Source: an uncultured Collinsella sp.
GTDB taxonomy: Bacteria; Actinomycetota; Coriobacteriia; Coriobacteriales; Coriobacteriaceae
DNA: 15,247 bases
NCBI GenBank assembly: GCA_902470095.1
Contig: CABRFG010000055.1
Location: 1-15,247, forward strand
Reading direction: 5' to 3'
The notes under the pieces are model-generated. The model was not told the origin of the DNA. It searched no databases and saw nothing but the letters and a program-made list of their open reading frames with translations. Made by a program: the position numbers and the translations under genes. Within the stretch, counting starts at the first letter, position 1; every line of letters begins with the position of its first letter. Shown in pieces: positions 1 through 6,457 of this stretch.

Positions 1-59
1 GGTCATGCCCGACGATTGAACGTCAGATTGCCGCTTAGGGGCGTTTGCAGCGTCGAGCC

Positions 60-86
60 GTTACGCGGTTCGTAGAACCGCGTAAC
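60..86 (-). terminator. Strong hairpin directly after queA, possible terminator
   Basis: A perfect 12-bp inverted repeat (arms 60-71 and 75-86) encloses a 3-nt loop and overlaps the first base of the queA stop codon (86-88) by one base. Its position at the end of the minus-strand queH-queA unit suggests transcription termination or 3'-end protection. No run of U follows the hairpin on either strand, so it is not a textbook intrinsic terminator. I see nothing else in positions 1-59. Confidence 0.45.
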
Positions 87-1303
87 TAACAAATGAGCAT
101 TGCGTCGCCAAAGCTGAAGAAGCGGTAGCGCTCCTCGATGGCGGCGGCGTAGGCATCCATGATCTGGTCGCGGGAGGCAAGCGCGCTTACGAGCATCATG
201 AGCGTGGAGCGCGGCACGTGGAAGTTCGTGATCAGCGCGTCGACCACGTGATAGGTCGAGCCAGGCATGAGGTAGAGCTGCGTCGTCGCGTTCTCGCGCA
301 CCACGATGTCACCGCGGCCGAGCGTGTCGGCGCCGTCCTCACGGCCCTCAAAATAGCGCGCCGTCACAGCCGGATCGGACACCGGCGCGTCCGCGTCAAA
401 CGCGCTCTCGAGCGAGCGCACCGCCGTGGTACCGACAGCGATCACGCGATGCCCCTCGGCCTTAGCCTTATGCACGGCGTCGACCACCTCCTGCGACACG
501 TGGTAGCGCTCGGTGTGCATCACATGCTGCGTAGGGTCGTCCTCCTCCACCAGGCGGAAAGTATCAATGCCCACTTCGAGCTCGACGGCAGCAAACTTGG
601 CACCCTTGGCCTCGATAGCGGCCATAAGCTCGGGGGTAAAGTGCAAACCCGCCGTGGGAGCGGCAGCCGAGGGCTCCTCCTTCATGGCGTAGACGGTCTG
701 GTACTTCTCGGGATCGCCTTCGTAATCGGTAATGTAGGGCGGCAGAGGCACGTGACCGGCGGCGTGGATGGCCTCGTCGAGCGTGCGCGGCTCGCCGGCA
801 GCATTGCAACCGGCCGGCTCAAAGCGCACCAGACGGCCGCCACGGCTATCGGTGACAAAGTCGATGACCTCGGCCGTCAGCACCACGGGCGCGCCCTCGG
901 GCGCATGGGCGCCACCGGCGCGATACTCAATCTGAGCACCGGGCTTCAGACGCTTGCCCGGCTTGACCAGACACTCCCAAACATGGCCCAGCGGGTCAAC
1001 ATCCTCGCGGCGCTTGAGCAGCAGCGTCTCGACCACGCCACCCGAGCCGGCTTTGCGACCAATCAGGCGGGCCGGCATCACGCGCGTCTTGTTGATGACG
1101 AGTACATCGCCCGGCTCGATATAGTCGATGATGTCGCGGAAGATGCGGTGCTCAACGGTGCCGCCGTGCTCCAGCGGCGTTCCCGCCTGGGAGCCCTTGC
1201 GATCCACCACCAGCAGACGACAGGAGTCGCGCGGCTCGGCAGGAGCCTGGGCAATCAGTTCCTCGGGAAGGTTGTAGTCAAAATCATCGGTACGCATAGA
1301 CAC
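86..1303 (-). CDS. queA: QueA, tRNA S-adenosylmethionine ribosyltransferase-isomerase
   Basis: Transfers and isomerises the ribosyl group of S-adenosylmethionine onto 7-aminomethyl-7-deazaguanine at the tRNA wobble position, giving epoxyqueuosine. The protein has 405 residues. Family landmarks visible are the N-terminal FDYNLPEELIAQ-P-RD (8-26), VLVINKTRVMPARL (67-80), PTAGLHFTP (216-224), AVGTTAVRSLES (289-300) and the C-terminal ITNFHVPRSTLMMLVSA (358-374) with FFSFGDAMLI. It is longer than the roughly 350 residues typical of the family; the excess includes a stretch around 303-340. The usual LHVGxGTFxPV motif reads LEVGIDTFRLV (242-252). A GTG start is chosen because AAGGAG lies 8 nt upstream, whereas the ATG two codons later would be 14 nt away. 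It starts 39 nt after queH on the same strand, so the two are probably co-transcribed. Assignment is firm. Confidence 0.96.
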   Translation of the reverse strand: MSMRTDDFDYNLPEELIAQAPAEPRDSCRLLVVDRKGSQAGTPLEHGGTVEHRIFRDIIDYIEPGDVLVINKTRVMPARLIGRKAGSGGVVETLLLKRREDVDPLGHVWECLVKPGKRLKPGAQIEYRAGGAHAPEGAPVVLTAEVIDFVTDSRGGRLVRFEPAGCNAAGEPRTLDEAIHAAGHVPLPPYITDYEGDPEKYQTVYAMKEEPSAAAPTAGLHFTPELMAAIEAKGAKFAAVELEVGIDTFRLVEEDDPTQHVMHTERYHVSQEVVDAVHKAKAEGHRVIAVGTTAVRSLESAFDADAPVSDPAVTARYFEGREDGADTLGRGDIVVRENATTQLYLMPGSTYHVVDALITNFHVPRSTLMMLVSALASRDQIMDAYAAAIEERYRFFSFGDAMLIC

Positions 1304-1342
1304 GTCGGATACTCCTTATATAGCTAAAGTCCGCTCTACATC

Positions 1343-1942
1343 CTAGCAGGCTGACGTCCCAAATGAACTACTTTTGGCAGCCTTGCGCTCGTCGCGAATG
1401 CGGGCGCGGTCCATGGCCGCCTCGACGGCCGAGAATCGGCAGCCGCAATAATTCTGCCGATACATGCCAAGCTCGCGCGAACGACGTGTCGCCTCGGGGT
1501 AATACGGGCGAAAATCGCGAATCACCGGAGTGAGACCGCGAGCGGCAGCCAGACGCTCCAACACATCATTGCAGGTGTCGAACAGCTGATACGGCGAGAC
1601 GGCGAGCGTCGTACCCACATATACAAACCCGCGCTCCTGGGCCACACGGCACGCCTCGGCCAAGCGCAAGGCATAGCACGCACGACAGCGACGGGGCCGA
1701 TCGGAACCCAGCGGTGCCACGCCGGCCTCCCAGCGCTCGCGGTTCTCCCCCGCCTCGATGAGCTCAATGTCGCCATCGGCACACCACCGGCGCAGCTCGT
1801 CCAAGCGCCGCTGCCATTCATCGCGCGGCTGAATATTGGGGTTGGTCCAGCAAATCGTGGGCTCAAACCCCTCCTCGCGCAGCAGGCGAACCGGCTCCAG
1901 CGAGCACGGCGCGCAGCAAGCGTGCAGCAGCAACGGCTTCAT
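1343..1942 (-). CDS. queH: QueH, epoxyqueuosine reductase (DUF208 family)
   Basis: Reduces epoxyqueuosine to queuosine in tRNA, the step after QueA; QueH is the iron-sulfur, cobalamin-independent alternative to QueG. With 199 residues it shows the family's cysteine sets: HACCAPCS near the N-terminus (Cys9, Cys10, Cys13), CRAC (86-89) and YCGC (165-168). Other landmarks are the WTNPNIQP segment (32-39) and TTLAVSPYQ (111-119). Two in-frame ATGs exist, at 1948 and 1942. The GGAGG site sits 2 nt from the first and 8 nt from the second, so 1942 is the better start. The last 11 residues (KSSSFGTSAC tail) come from DNA that resembles the repeat upstream of the gene and look non-essential. It lies directly upstream of queA, which strengthens the call. 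Confidence 0.95.
   Translation of the reverse strand: MKPLLLHACCAPCSLEPVRLLREEGFEPTICWTNPNIQPRDEWQRRLDELRRWCADGDIELIEAGENRERWEAGVAPLGSDRPRRCRACYALRLAEACRVAQERGFVYVGTTLAVSPYQLFDTCNDVLERLAAARGLTPVIRDFRPYYPEATRRSRELGMYRQNYCGCRFSAVEAAMDRARIRDERKAAKSSSFGTSAC
1355..1374 (-). repeat. Diverged partial copy of the 1971-2078 repeat arm, inside queH 3' end
   Basis: Read on the minus strand, these 20 bases match the outer end of the 36-bp inverted-repeat arm (minus strand, 2080 to 2061) at 17 of 20 positions without gaps. The three differences are adjacent, at positions 9-11. The copy encodes most of the C-terminal tail of QueH. Whether it is a decayed element or a chance match cannot be settled from one window. 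Confidence 0.5.
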
Positions 1943-1970
1943 CAACATCTCCTCCCAATCTTTGCCCAGG

Positions 1971-2078
1971 GTAGTCTTTTTGGGACGGGGCTATTTTGAC
2001 TACTTTTAACGTAAAGCAGTTCCAAGTACCTGCATCAACAGGAAAGTAGTCAAAATAGCCCCGTCCCAAAAAGACTAC
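1971..2078. repeat. Perfect 36-bp inverted repeat with 36-nt loop (REPIN-like element)
   Basis: Arms 1971-2006 and 2043-2078 are exact reverse complements over 36 nt; both outer flanks mismatch. The arms contain GGGACGGGGC and its complement, and each outer end reads GTAGTCTTTTTGGG. The loop (2007-2042) holds a small CCTG/CAGG stem. The right arm supplies the TAG stop (2075-2077) of the zincin gene, and the left arm ends about 20 nt before the queH ribosome binding site. In RNA it would form one very stable hairpin between the two genes. No transposase gene is present. It could be a dispersed non-autonomous repeat, a processing or partial termination signal, or both. Confidence 0.9.
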
Positions 2079-2644
2079 TTTGCGAAAAAGCGCACGCCAA
2101 AGGATGTGTCCTCGCAGGCGACAATGCGACGGTCGCGCAGGATGGTCCGCACGTAATACCAATCGCCCACACAGCCCGACAAGTGCAGACCAGCCGCCAA
2201 GTAGCACAGCAGCGGATAGCCCGAAAACGCAAACCCCAGGGCAAGCGTTGTCGTCACAACAACCGTCGGTGCCAGGCAAACCGCCACGTACCGCCGGCGA
2301 GAATACACAACGCCTTCGGCGCAGGCGTAAATCATGCAGGTTTCGAGATTTGCCCCAAAGGTCACCCGAGCACCGGCAGGTGCAAACAACTTAAAGAACA
2401 CACCGTGCACCAGCTCGTGCACGGCAAATGACGCCGCCGAAACCGCAGTCAAACCGACTATCCAGCCCAAAACGGCCGTCCAACCGCCCGCGTCAGCCGC
2501 ATCCAAGTCCGCGGGCCCACCCAGCAGCATAAACACCGGCACCAGGCACACGGCAAATGCGCCGAGCACGGCCATCCCCCACACAAAGCAGGCGTGCAGA
2601 AAATCCTCGTCCTCAAACGCATGTATGTTGGAAATCTCATTCAT
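2075..2644 (-). CDS. Putative membrane zinc metalloprotease, DUF3267-type zincin
   Basis: A 189-residue integral membrane protein with HELVHG at 76-81, the HExxH zinc motif (His76, Glu77, His80) placed inside or next to a membrane segment. Hydrophobic segments lie near 18-42, 56-75, 118-140 and 143-160. A conserved-looking CVGDWYYV (158-165) offers Asp161 as a possible third zinc ligand. This layout fits the DUF3267 putative zincin peptidases; the substrate is unknown. There is no convincing ribosome binding site. A TANNNT sequence (TATCCT, 2653-2658) lies 8 nt upstream of the ATG, as in leaderless actinobacterial genes. The stop codon falls in the long inverted repeat. It precedes queH on the same strand, but I see no functional link to queuosine. 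The family call is likely, the enzymatic activity is inferred. Confidence 0.85.
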   Translation of the reverse strand: MNEISNIHAFEDEDFLHACFVWGMAVLGAFAVCLVPVFMLLGGPADLDAADAGGWTAVLGWIVGLTAVSAASFAVHELVHGVFFKLFAPAGARVTFGANLETCMIYACAEGVVYSRRRYVAVCLAPTVVVTTTLALGFAFSGYPLLCYLAAGLHLSGCVGDWYYVRTILRDRRIVACEDTSFGVRFFAK

Positions 2645-2686
2645 AGCATCTTAGGATAGCGCCCCTGCCACGTACCCGTCCGCATG

Positions 2687-2695
2687 TGCGATAAT
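2687..2695 (+). promoter_or_regulatory. Extended -10 promoter element for the MetRS-like operon
   Basis: TGC followed by GATAAT forms an extended -10 (TGnGATAAT) 81 nt upstream of the ligase start codon, in the divergent gap 2645-2776. No good -35 is visible at the usual distance, as expected when an extended -10 compensates. The 11-mer TGTGCGATAAT recurs upstream of degV. Confidence 0.4.
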
Positions 2696-2776
2696 GTCGA
2701 ATGATATGCACGAATTGACCACCGCGTCGCCAGGCCTTGCGCCCGGCCGCGCTCTCACCATACGCGAAGGAGTCCC

Positions 2777-4927
2777 ATGGCATCCAAATACTCCATGAAC
2801 GACCGTCCCAGCTGGCCTCGCCGCGCCATCGTTACCGCCGGCGAGCCCTACGGCAACAAGGGCCTTCACTTTGGCCACGTTGGCGGCGTCTTTGTCCCGG
2901 CCGACTTCTTCGCCCGCTTCCTGCGCGACCGCCTGGGCCGCGAGAACGTCATCTTCACCTCGGGCACCGACTGCTATGGCTCGCCCATCATGGAGAGCTA
3001 CCGCAAGCTCAAGGAGAACGAGGGCTACGACAAGTCCATTAGCGAGTACGTCGAATCCAACCACTCCCGCCAAGCAGCGACCCTCAACAACTACAACATC
3101 AGCTGCGACATCTACGGCGGCTCGGGCCTTGAGCCGGCGGCCCAGATTCACAACGAGGTTACCGCCGAGATTATCAAGCGCCTGCACGAGCAGGGCACCA
3201 TCTCCAAGCGCTCCACGCTGCAGTTCTACGACGCCAAGGCCGGCACGTTCCTCAATGGCCGCCAGGTGATCGGCCGCTGCCCCATCCAGGGCTGCAAGTC
3301 CGAGAAAGCCTACGCCGACGAGTGCGATCTGGGTCACCAGTTTGAGCCCGAGGAGCTCATCGCGCCCAAGAGCCAGCTCACCGGCGAGGTACCCGAGCTG
3401 CGCCCGGTCGACAACCTCTACTTCGACCTGCCGGCCTACCTCGACTTTATGAAGACCTACACCGCCAAGCTCGCCCAGAACCCGCAGGTTCGCTCCGTGG
3501 TCTCCAAGACCATGGAGGAGTGGCTGCTGCCGGCTCAGCTCTACATTCAGAACAAATTCCGCGAGGCCTTCGACGCCGTCGAGGACCAGCTGCCCGAGCA
3601 CACCGTGCTGGAGCCCGAAGGCAACAAGAGCAGCTTTACCGTCACCTTCCCCAGCTGGAAGGAGCGCGACGACGCCCACGCGGTGCTCGCCAACGGCGGC
3701 GTGCGCTTCCGCAGCGGCAAGGCGCTCGTGCCCTTCCGCATCACCGGCAACATCGACTGGGGCGTTCCGGTGCCCGAGGTCGACGGCGTGACCGACGTCA
3801 CCTGCTGGTGCTGGCCCGAGAGCCTGTGGGCGCCCATCAGCTATACGCGCACCGTGCTCGCACGCGATGCCAAGGCCGCCGGCGTGACCGAGGGTGTCGC
3901 CGCCCAGGATGCCGCCCTCATGGGCGAGCCTGCCGCCGATTCCACGCAGGTCCCCGCGCCCACCTACCAGCACAGTTCGCTCGACTGGCGCGACTGGTGG
4001 TGCTCGGACGACGCGCAGATCTACCAGTTCATCGGTCAGGACAACATCTACTTCTACTGCATCGCGCAGACCGCCATGTGGGAGGCCCTGGGTTGGGACC
4101 TCACGCAAAGCACCGTCAGCGCCTGCTATCACTTGCTCTACATGGGCAAAAAGGCCAGCTCGTCCTCGCAGACGCCTCCCCCGCCGGCAGACGATCTGCT
4201 CAACCACTACACCTGCGAGCAGATGCGTGCACATTGGCTGTCGCTCGGCCTATCCGAGAAGCCGGTGAGCTTTAGCCCCAAGGCATACGACACGCGCGTG
4301 ACCGGCAAGGACAAGGACGGCAACGAGGTGCGCGCCTGCGACGACAAGCGCGTCATCGATCCGGCCCTTAAGGAGAGCGCCCTTTTGACCGGCGTCTTCA
4401 ACCGCCTGGCCCGCAGCTGCTTCTACGGAGTCGCCATCAAGGAGGGCGACGAGAGCCCGTACCGCAACGGTTGCATTCCCGCCGGCGCCGCTTCTGACAC
4501 CGTGGTCGAAGCCGCCCAGCAGGCAGCCCTCGCCTTTGAGCAGGCCATGTACAAGTTCGAGACGCACCGCGCGCTCGCCGTGTGCGACGACTACCTGCGT
4601 GCCGCCAACAAGCGCTGGAGCGACGCCTCCAAGGCCGCCAACAAGCTCGAGGGTAGCGAGGCCAACGTCGCCATGACGCAGGCCCTCGTCGACGCCTTTA
4701 CCGAGCTGCGCGTGGCGACCGTCCTGATGCACGGCATCGTCCCGGCCGGCTGCGAGCTCATCTGCGAGTACTTCGATGTCGATCCGGTCGCCTTCTTTAG
4801 CTGGGATAACATCTTTGCCTCTACGGACGAGTTCGTGGAGAGCCTGGGCGAGAAGCCCGGCGAGCACCGCGTGAAGCCGCTGCCCCCGCGCTTCGACTTC
4901 TTCAGCAAGCACGAGAGCCAGTACTAA
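2777..4927 (+). CDS. Methionyl-tRNA-synthetase-like class I aminoacyl-tRNA ligase, atypical
   Basis: A 716-residue class I tRNA ligase whose closest recognisable relative is MetRS. HFGH (31-34) is the HIGH signature. FTSGTDCYGSPIM matches the MetRS DDxHGTPIM region, and ITGNIDWGVPVP and FIGQDNIYF (418-426) are MetRS-like. The zinc knuckle is reshaped: CPIQGC (168-173) and ECDLGH (Cys183, His187) replace paired CxxC motifs. The KMSKS loop reads KASSS (459-463), without the second lysine. Compared with E. coli MetRS from memory, pocket residues Leu13, Trp253 and His301 correspond to Glu23, Ser349 and Tyr427, while Tyr15, Ala256, Pro257 and Tyr260 are kept. There is no C-terminal Trbp111-type domain. 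The start is supported by AAGGAG 4 nt upstream. It could be the organism's divergent MetRS, or a paralog with another substrate; I cannot tell which from one window. It is followed after 40 nt by the RNA methyltransferase. Confidence 0.88.
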   Translation: MASKYSMNDRPSWPRRAIVTAGEPYGNKGLHFGHVGGVFVPADFFARFLRDRLGRENVIFTSGTDCYGSPIMESYRKLKENEGYDKSISEYVESNHSRQAATLNNYNISCDIYGGSGLEPAAQIHNEVTAEIIKRLHEQGTISKRSTLQFYDAKAGTFLNGRQVIGRCPIQGCKSEKAYADECDLGHQFEPEELIAPKSQLTGEVPELRPVDNLYFDLPAYLDFMKTYTAKLAQNPQVRSVVSKTMEEWLLPAQLYIQNKFREAFDAVEDQLPEHTVLEPEGNKSSFTVTFPSWKERDDAHAVLANGGVRFRSGKALVPFRITGNIDWGVPVPEVDGVTDVTCWCWPESLWAPISYTRTVLARDAKAAGVTEGVAAQDAALMGEPAADSTQVPAPTYQHSSLDWRDWWCSDDAQIYQFIGQDNIYFYCIAQTAMWEALGWDLTQSTVSACYHLLYMGKKASSSSQTPPPPADDLLNHYTCEQMRAHWLSLGLSEKPVSFSPKAYDTRVTGKDKDGNEVRACDDKRVIDPALKESALLTGVFNRLARSCFYGVAIKEGDESPYRNGCIPAGAASDTVVEAAQQAALAFEQAMYKFETHRALAVCDDYLRAANKRWSDASKAANKLEGSEANVAMTQALVDAFTELRVATVLMHGIVPAGCELICEYFDVDPVAFFSWDNIFASTDEFVESLGEKPGEHRVKPLPPRFDFFSKHESQY

Positions 4928-4967
4928 AACAACACTCGACATGTAATGGAATGGGAAGGAAAGACGG

Positions 4968-6071
4968 ATGTCCAAGCCGCGTCGTCGTAAGCAGAAAAAG
5001 CAGGTCAAGGCCGAGCTCAAGCTCAGGCAGTTTGCTGCTACCGAGCTTTCTGACCAGCTTGCCGCCCAACACTCCGCCGCCGACCTGCCGCGCTTTATGG
5101 TCGACACGGTCGCCGGCGCCTATGCGCCCGCCGATGCCAAGCTCATGATCGAGGGCTTCGGCGCCGCGGCCACACGCCCGGTCACGCTGCGCGCCAACAC
5201 GCTCAAGGCGACCGCCGAGGACATCGCTGCGGCGCTCGGTGCCGCCGGCATCGCCCACAACCCCGTCGCCTGGTACCCAGACGCCTTTATCCTGCCCGAG
5301 GCCCAGGTTTCCGATCTGTGGGATCTCGACATCTACCGCGACGGCAAGATCTACCTGCAGAGCCTGTCATCCATGATGCCGCCGTTGGTCCTGGGCGCCC
5401 AGGCAGGCGAGGACATCCTGGACATGTGCGCAGCCCCCGGCGGCAAGACAACACAGATCGCCGCCCTCACCCAGGGACAGGCGCACCTCACCGCCTGTGA
5501 GATGAGCATTCCCCGCGCCGAAAAGCTTGAGTCCAACCTCCACCGCCAAGGTGCCAAAAACGTGCCCGTCATGCGCATCGACGCACGCGAGCTCGACGAG
5601 TTCTTCCGCTTTGACCGCATCCTGCTCGACGCTCCCTGCACCGGCACGGGCACCGTCATCAGTGGCAACGAGAAAAGCCTGCGCGGCCTCACCGAGCAGT
5701 TGCTGAGCAAGTGCGCCCGCTCGCAGCGAGCACTTCTGGACCGCGCCATGGGTGCCCTCAAACCGGGCGGCACGCTCGTCTATTCGACCTGTTCGATTTT
5801 GCCGCAGGAAAACGAGGACGCCCTGCAAGAGGCCCTCGACAAGCACATGGACTGCGAGCTTATCCCCCTCGACGGCACGCCGAGCGAAAGCGAAGCACGA
5901 CGCACCCAGGAAGCTGGTGAGGAGCCGCGCATCGAGTCCAACGCTCTGACCGAAGCCATTGCCGCCGGTCAGGTATCGGCCATCGCCAACGGCCTGCCCG
6001 GCACGCTCACCATTCCGCCTAGCCGCGACTTTGAGGGCTTCTACATTGCCCTGATCCGAAAACGCAGCTAG
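4968..6071 (+). CDS. RsmB/NOP2/Sun-family RNA 5-methylcytosine methyltransferase
   Basis: An S-adenosylmethionine-dependent methyltransferase that should methylate a cytosine in rRNA or tRNA. Of 367 residues, a very basic N-terminus (PRRRKQKKQ) precedes an RLANT-like segment, here LRANTLKA (74-81), typical of the family's N-terminal RNA-binding part. The SAM-binding motif is DMCAAPGGKTT (152-162). The motif IV cysteine is in DAPCTGTG (221-228, Cys224), and the catalytic cysteine is in YSTCS (272-276, Cys275). The C-terminus DFEGFYIALIRK is also typical. The ATG has AAGGA 7 nt upstream. There is no terminator between it and the ligase, so the two tRNA/rRNA-related genes are probably an operon. 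Which RNA position it modifies (RsmB-, RsmF-like or other) cannot be read from the sequence. Confidence 0.93.
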   Translation: MSKPRRRKQKKQVKAELKLRQFAATELSDQLAAQHSAADLPRFMVDTVAGAYAPADAKLMIEGFGAAATRPVTLRANTLKATAEDIAAALGAAGIAHNPVAWYPDAFILPEAQVSDLWDLDIYRDGKIYLQSLSSMMPPLVLGAQAGEDILDMCAAPGGKTTQIAALTQGQAHLTACEMSIPRAEKLESNLHRQGAKNVPVMRIDARELDEFFRFDRILLDAPCTGTGTVISGNEKSLRGLTEQLLSKCARSQRALLDRAMGALKPGGTLVYSTCSILPQENEDALQEALDKHMDCELIPLDGTPSESEARRTQEAGEEPRIESNALTEAIAAGQVSAIANGLPGTLTIPPSRDFEGFYIALIRKRS

Positions 6072-6109
6072 CGCACGGATCCAAAACTCAACAAGTTATC
6101 TCCGTGCGC
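6071..6109. terminator. Inverted repeat between convergent genes, possible bidirectional terminator
   Basis: A 9-bp inverted repeat (arms 6071-6079 and 6101-6109, 21-nt loop) starts on the last base of the methyltransferase stop codon and reaches into the 3' end of the opposite small gene. Its place between two convergent genes suits termination in both directions. T-runs are short (GTTT on the plus side, GTTTT on the minus side), so support is moderate. Confidence 0.4.
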
Positions 6110-6266
6110 GTTTGCCCTGCTGGTCGCGATGCTGTTTAAGCATCGTGCGCTCCTTGCGTTCGGCCCTTTTGCCCTTAATGGCCGTGACCACAAAGTAGAT
6201 GACCGCGGCGGCAACGATTGCGCCCACACACAGGCCAATTGAGCCCAACATTGCCGAAAATTCCAT
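6096..6266 (-). CDS. Small single-span membrane protein, 56 residues, unknown function
   Basis: Reading the minus strand from the ATG at 6266 gives 56 residues beginning MEFSAMLGSIGLCVGAIV and ending in GKRARR. One hydrophobic segment spans about residues 7-29. It is followed by a strongly basic, charged tail (KGKRAERKER, then KQHRDQQGKRARR), so an N-out, C-in orientation is expected by the positive-inside rule. The start is supported by an unusually good ribosome binding site, GAGGTGA, 6 nt upstream. It is convergent with the methyltransferase, 24 nt apart. I do not recognise a family. Longer overlapping open frames here lack a ribosome binding site and give no membrane or domain pattern, so this short frame is the better gene. 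Confidence 0.7.
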   Translation of the reverse strand: MEFSAMLGSIGLCVGAIVAAAVIYFVVTAIKGKRAERKERTMLKQHRDQQGKRARR

Positions 6267-6442
6267 ACCGCGTCACCTCTCTTGTAAACGGGACTTTCAA
6301 GATAGCACCTCGATCCCCGCCACCACAGCTCCTTCACGTTCACCGGCCCTTCGGTCTAACGGATGGCGCGGCGGGGAAAAATCAACTCGTCAAACGATTT
6401 AGCATTCGCAATTCCGGCTGCATAGCGCCGGCCGTTATCACA

Positions 6443-6448
6443 TAGAAT
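6443..6448 (+). promoter_or_regulatory. -10-like TAGAAT directly before the TIM-barrel gene
   Basis: TAGAAT (one mismatch from TATAAT, fits TANNNT) ends 9 nt before the ATG at 6458, and no Shine-Dalgarno sequence lies between. This arrangement suggests a leaderless or nearly leaderless mRNA. The rest of the 191-nt gap (6267-6457) shows nothing I can name. Confidence 0.35.
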
Positions 6449-6457
6449 CGAGCCTCC

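Noticed and set aside
218..1327. Open frame of 369 codons on the plus strand opposite queA
   Set aside because: QueA is unmistakable on the other strand; this product is Arg/His/Leu-rich with no recognisable motif.
1949..2074. preQ1 riboswitch upstream of queH
   Set aside because: Expected in principle for queuosine genes, but I find no preQ1-type pseudoknot pattern. The space is filled by the long inverted repeat.
1863..2279. Minus-strand open frame running through the inverted repeat and into queH
   Set aside because: It is out of frame with both the zincin and queH genes and yields no domain; it exists only because the repeat lacks stops in that frame.
2645..2776. T-box leader for the tRNA ligase gene
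   Set aside because: The 132-nt gap is short and contains no recognisable T-box sequence or terminator hairpin.
2651..4234. Long open frame (527 codons) on the minus strand opposite the MetRS-like gene
   Set aside because: It is antisense to a clear synthetase gene, and its protein is a low-complexity Val/Gly/Ala/Leu string without domains. Such frames arise from GC-rich third positions on the coding strand.
6068..6343. 91-codon minus-strand frame in the gap after the RNA methyltransferase
   Set aside because: It has no ribosome binding site and a Trp/Arg/Cys-rich random-looking product. The 56-residue frame at 6096-6266 has a good site and a membrane helix.
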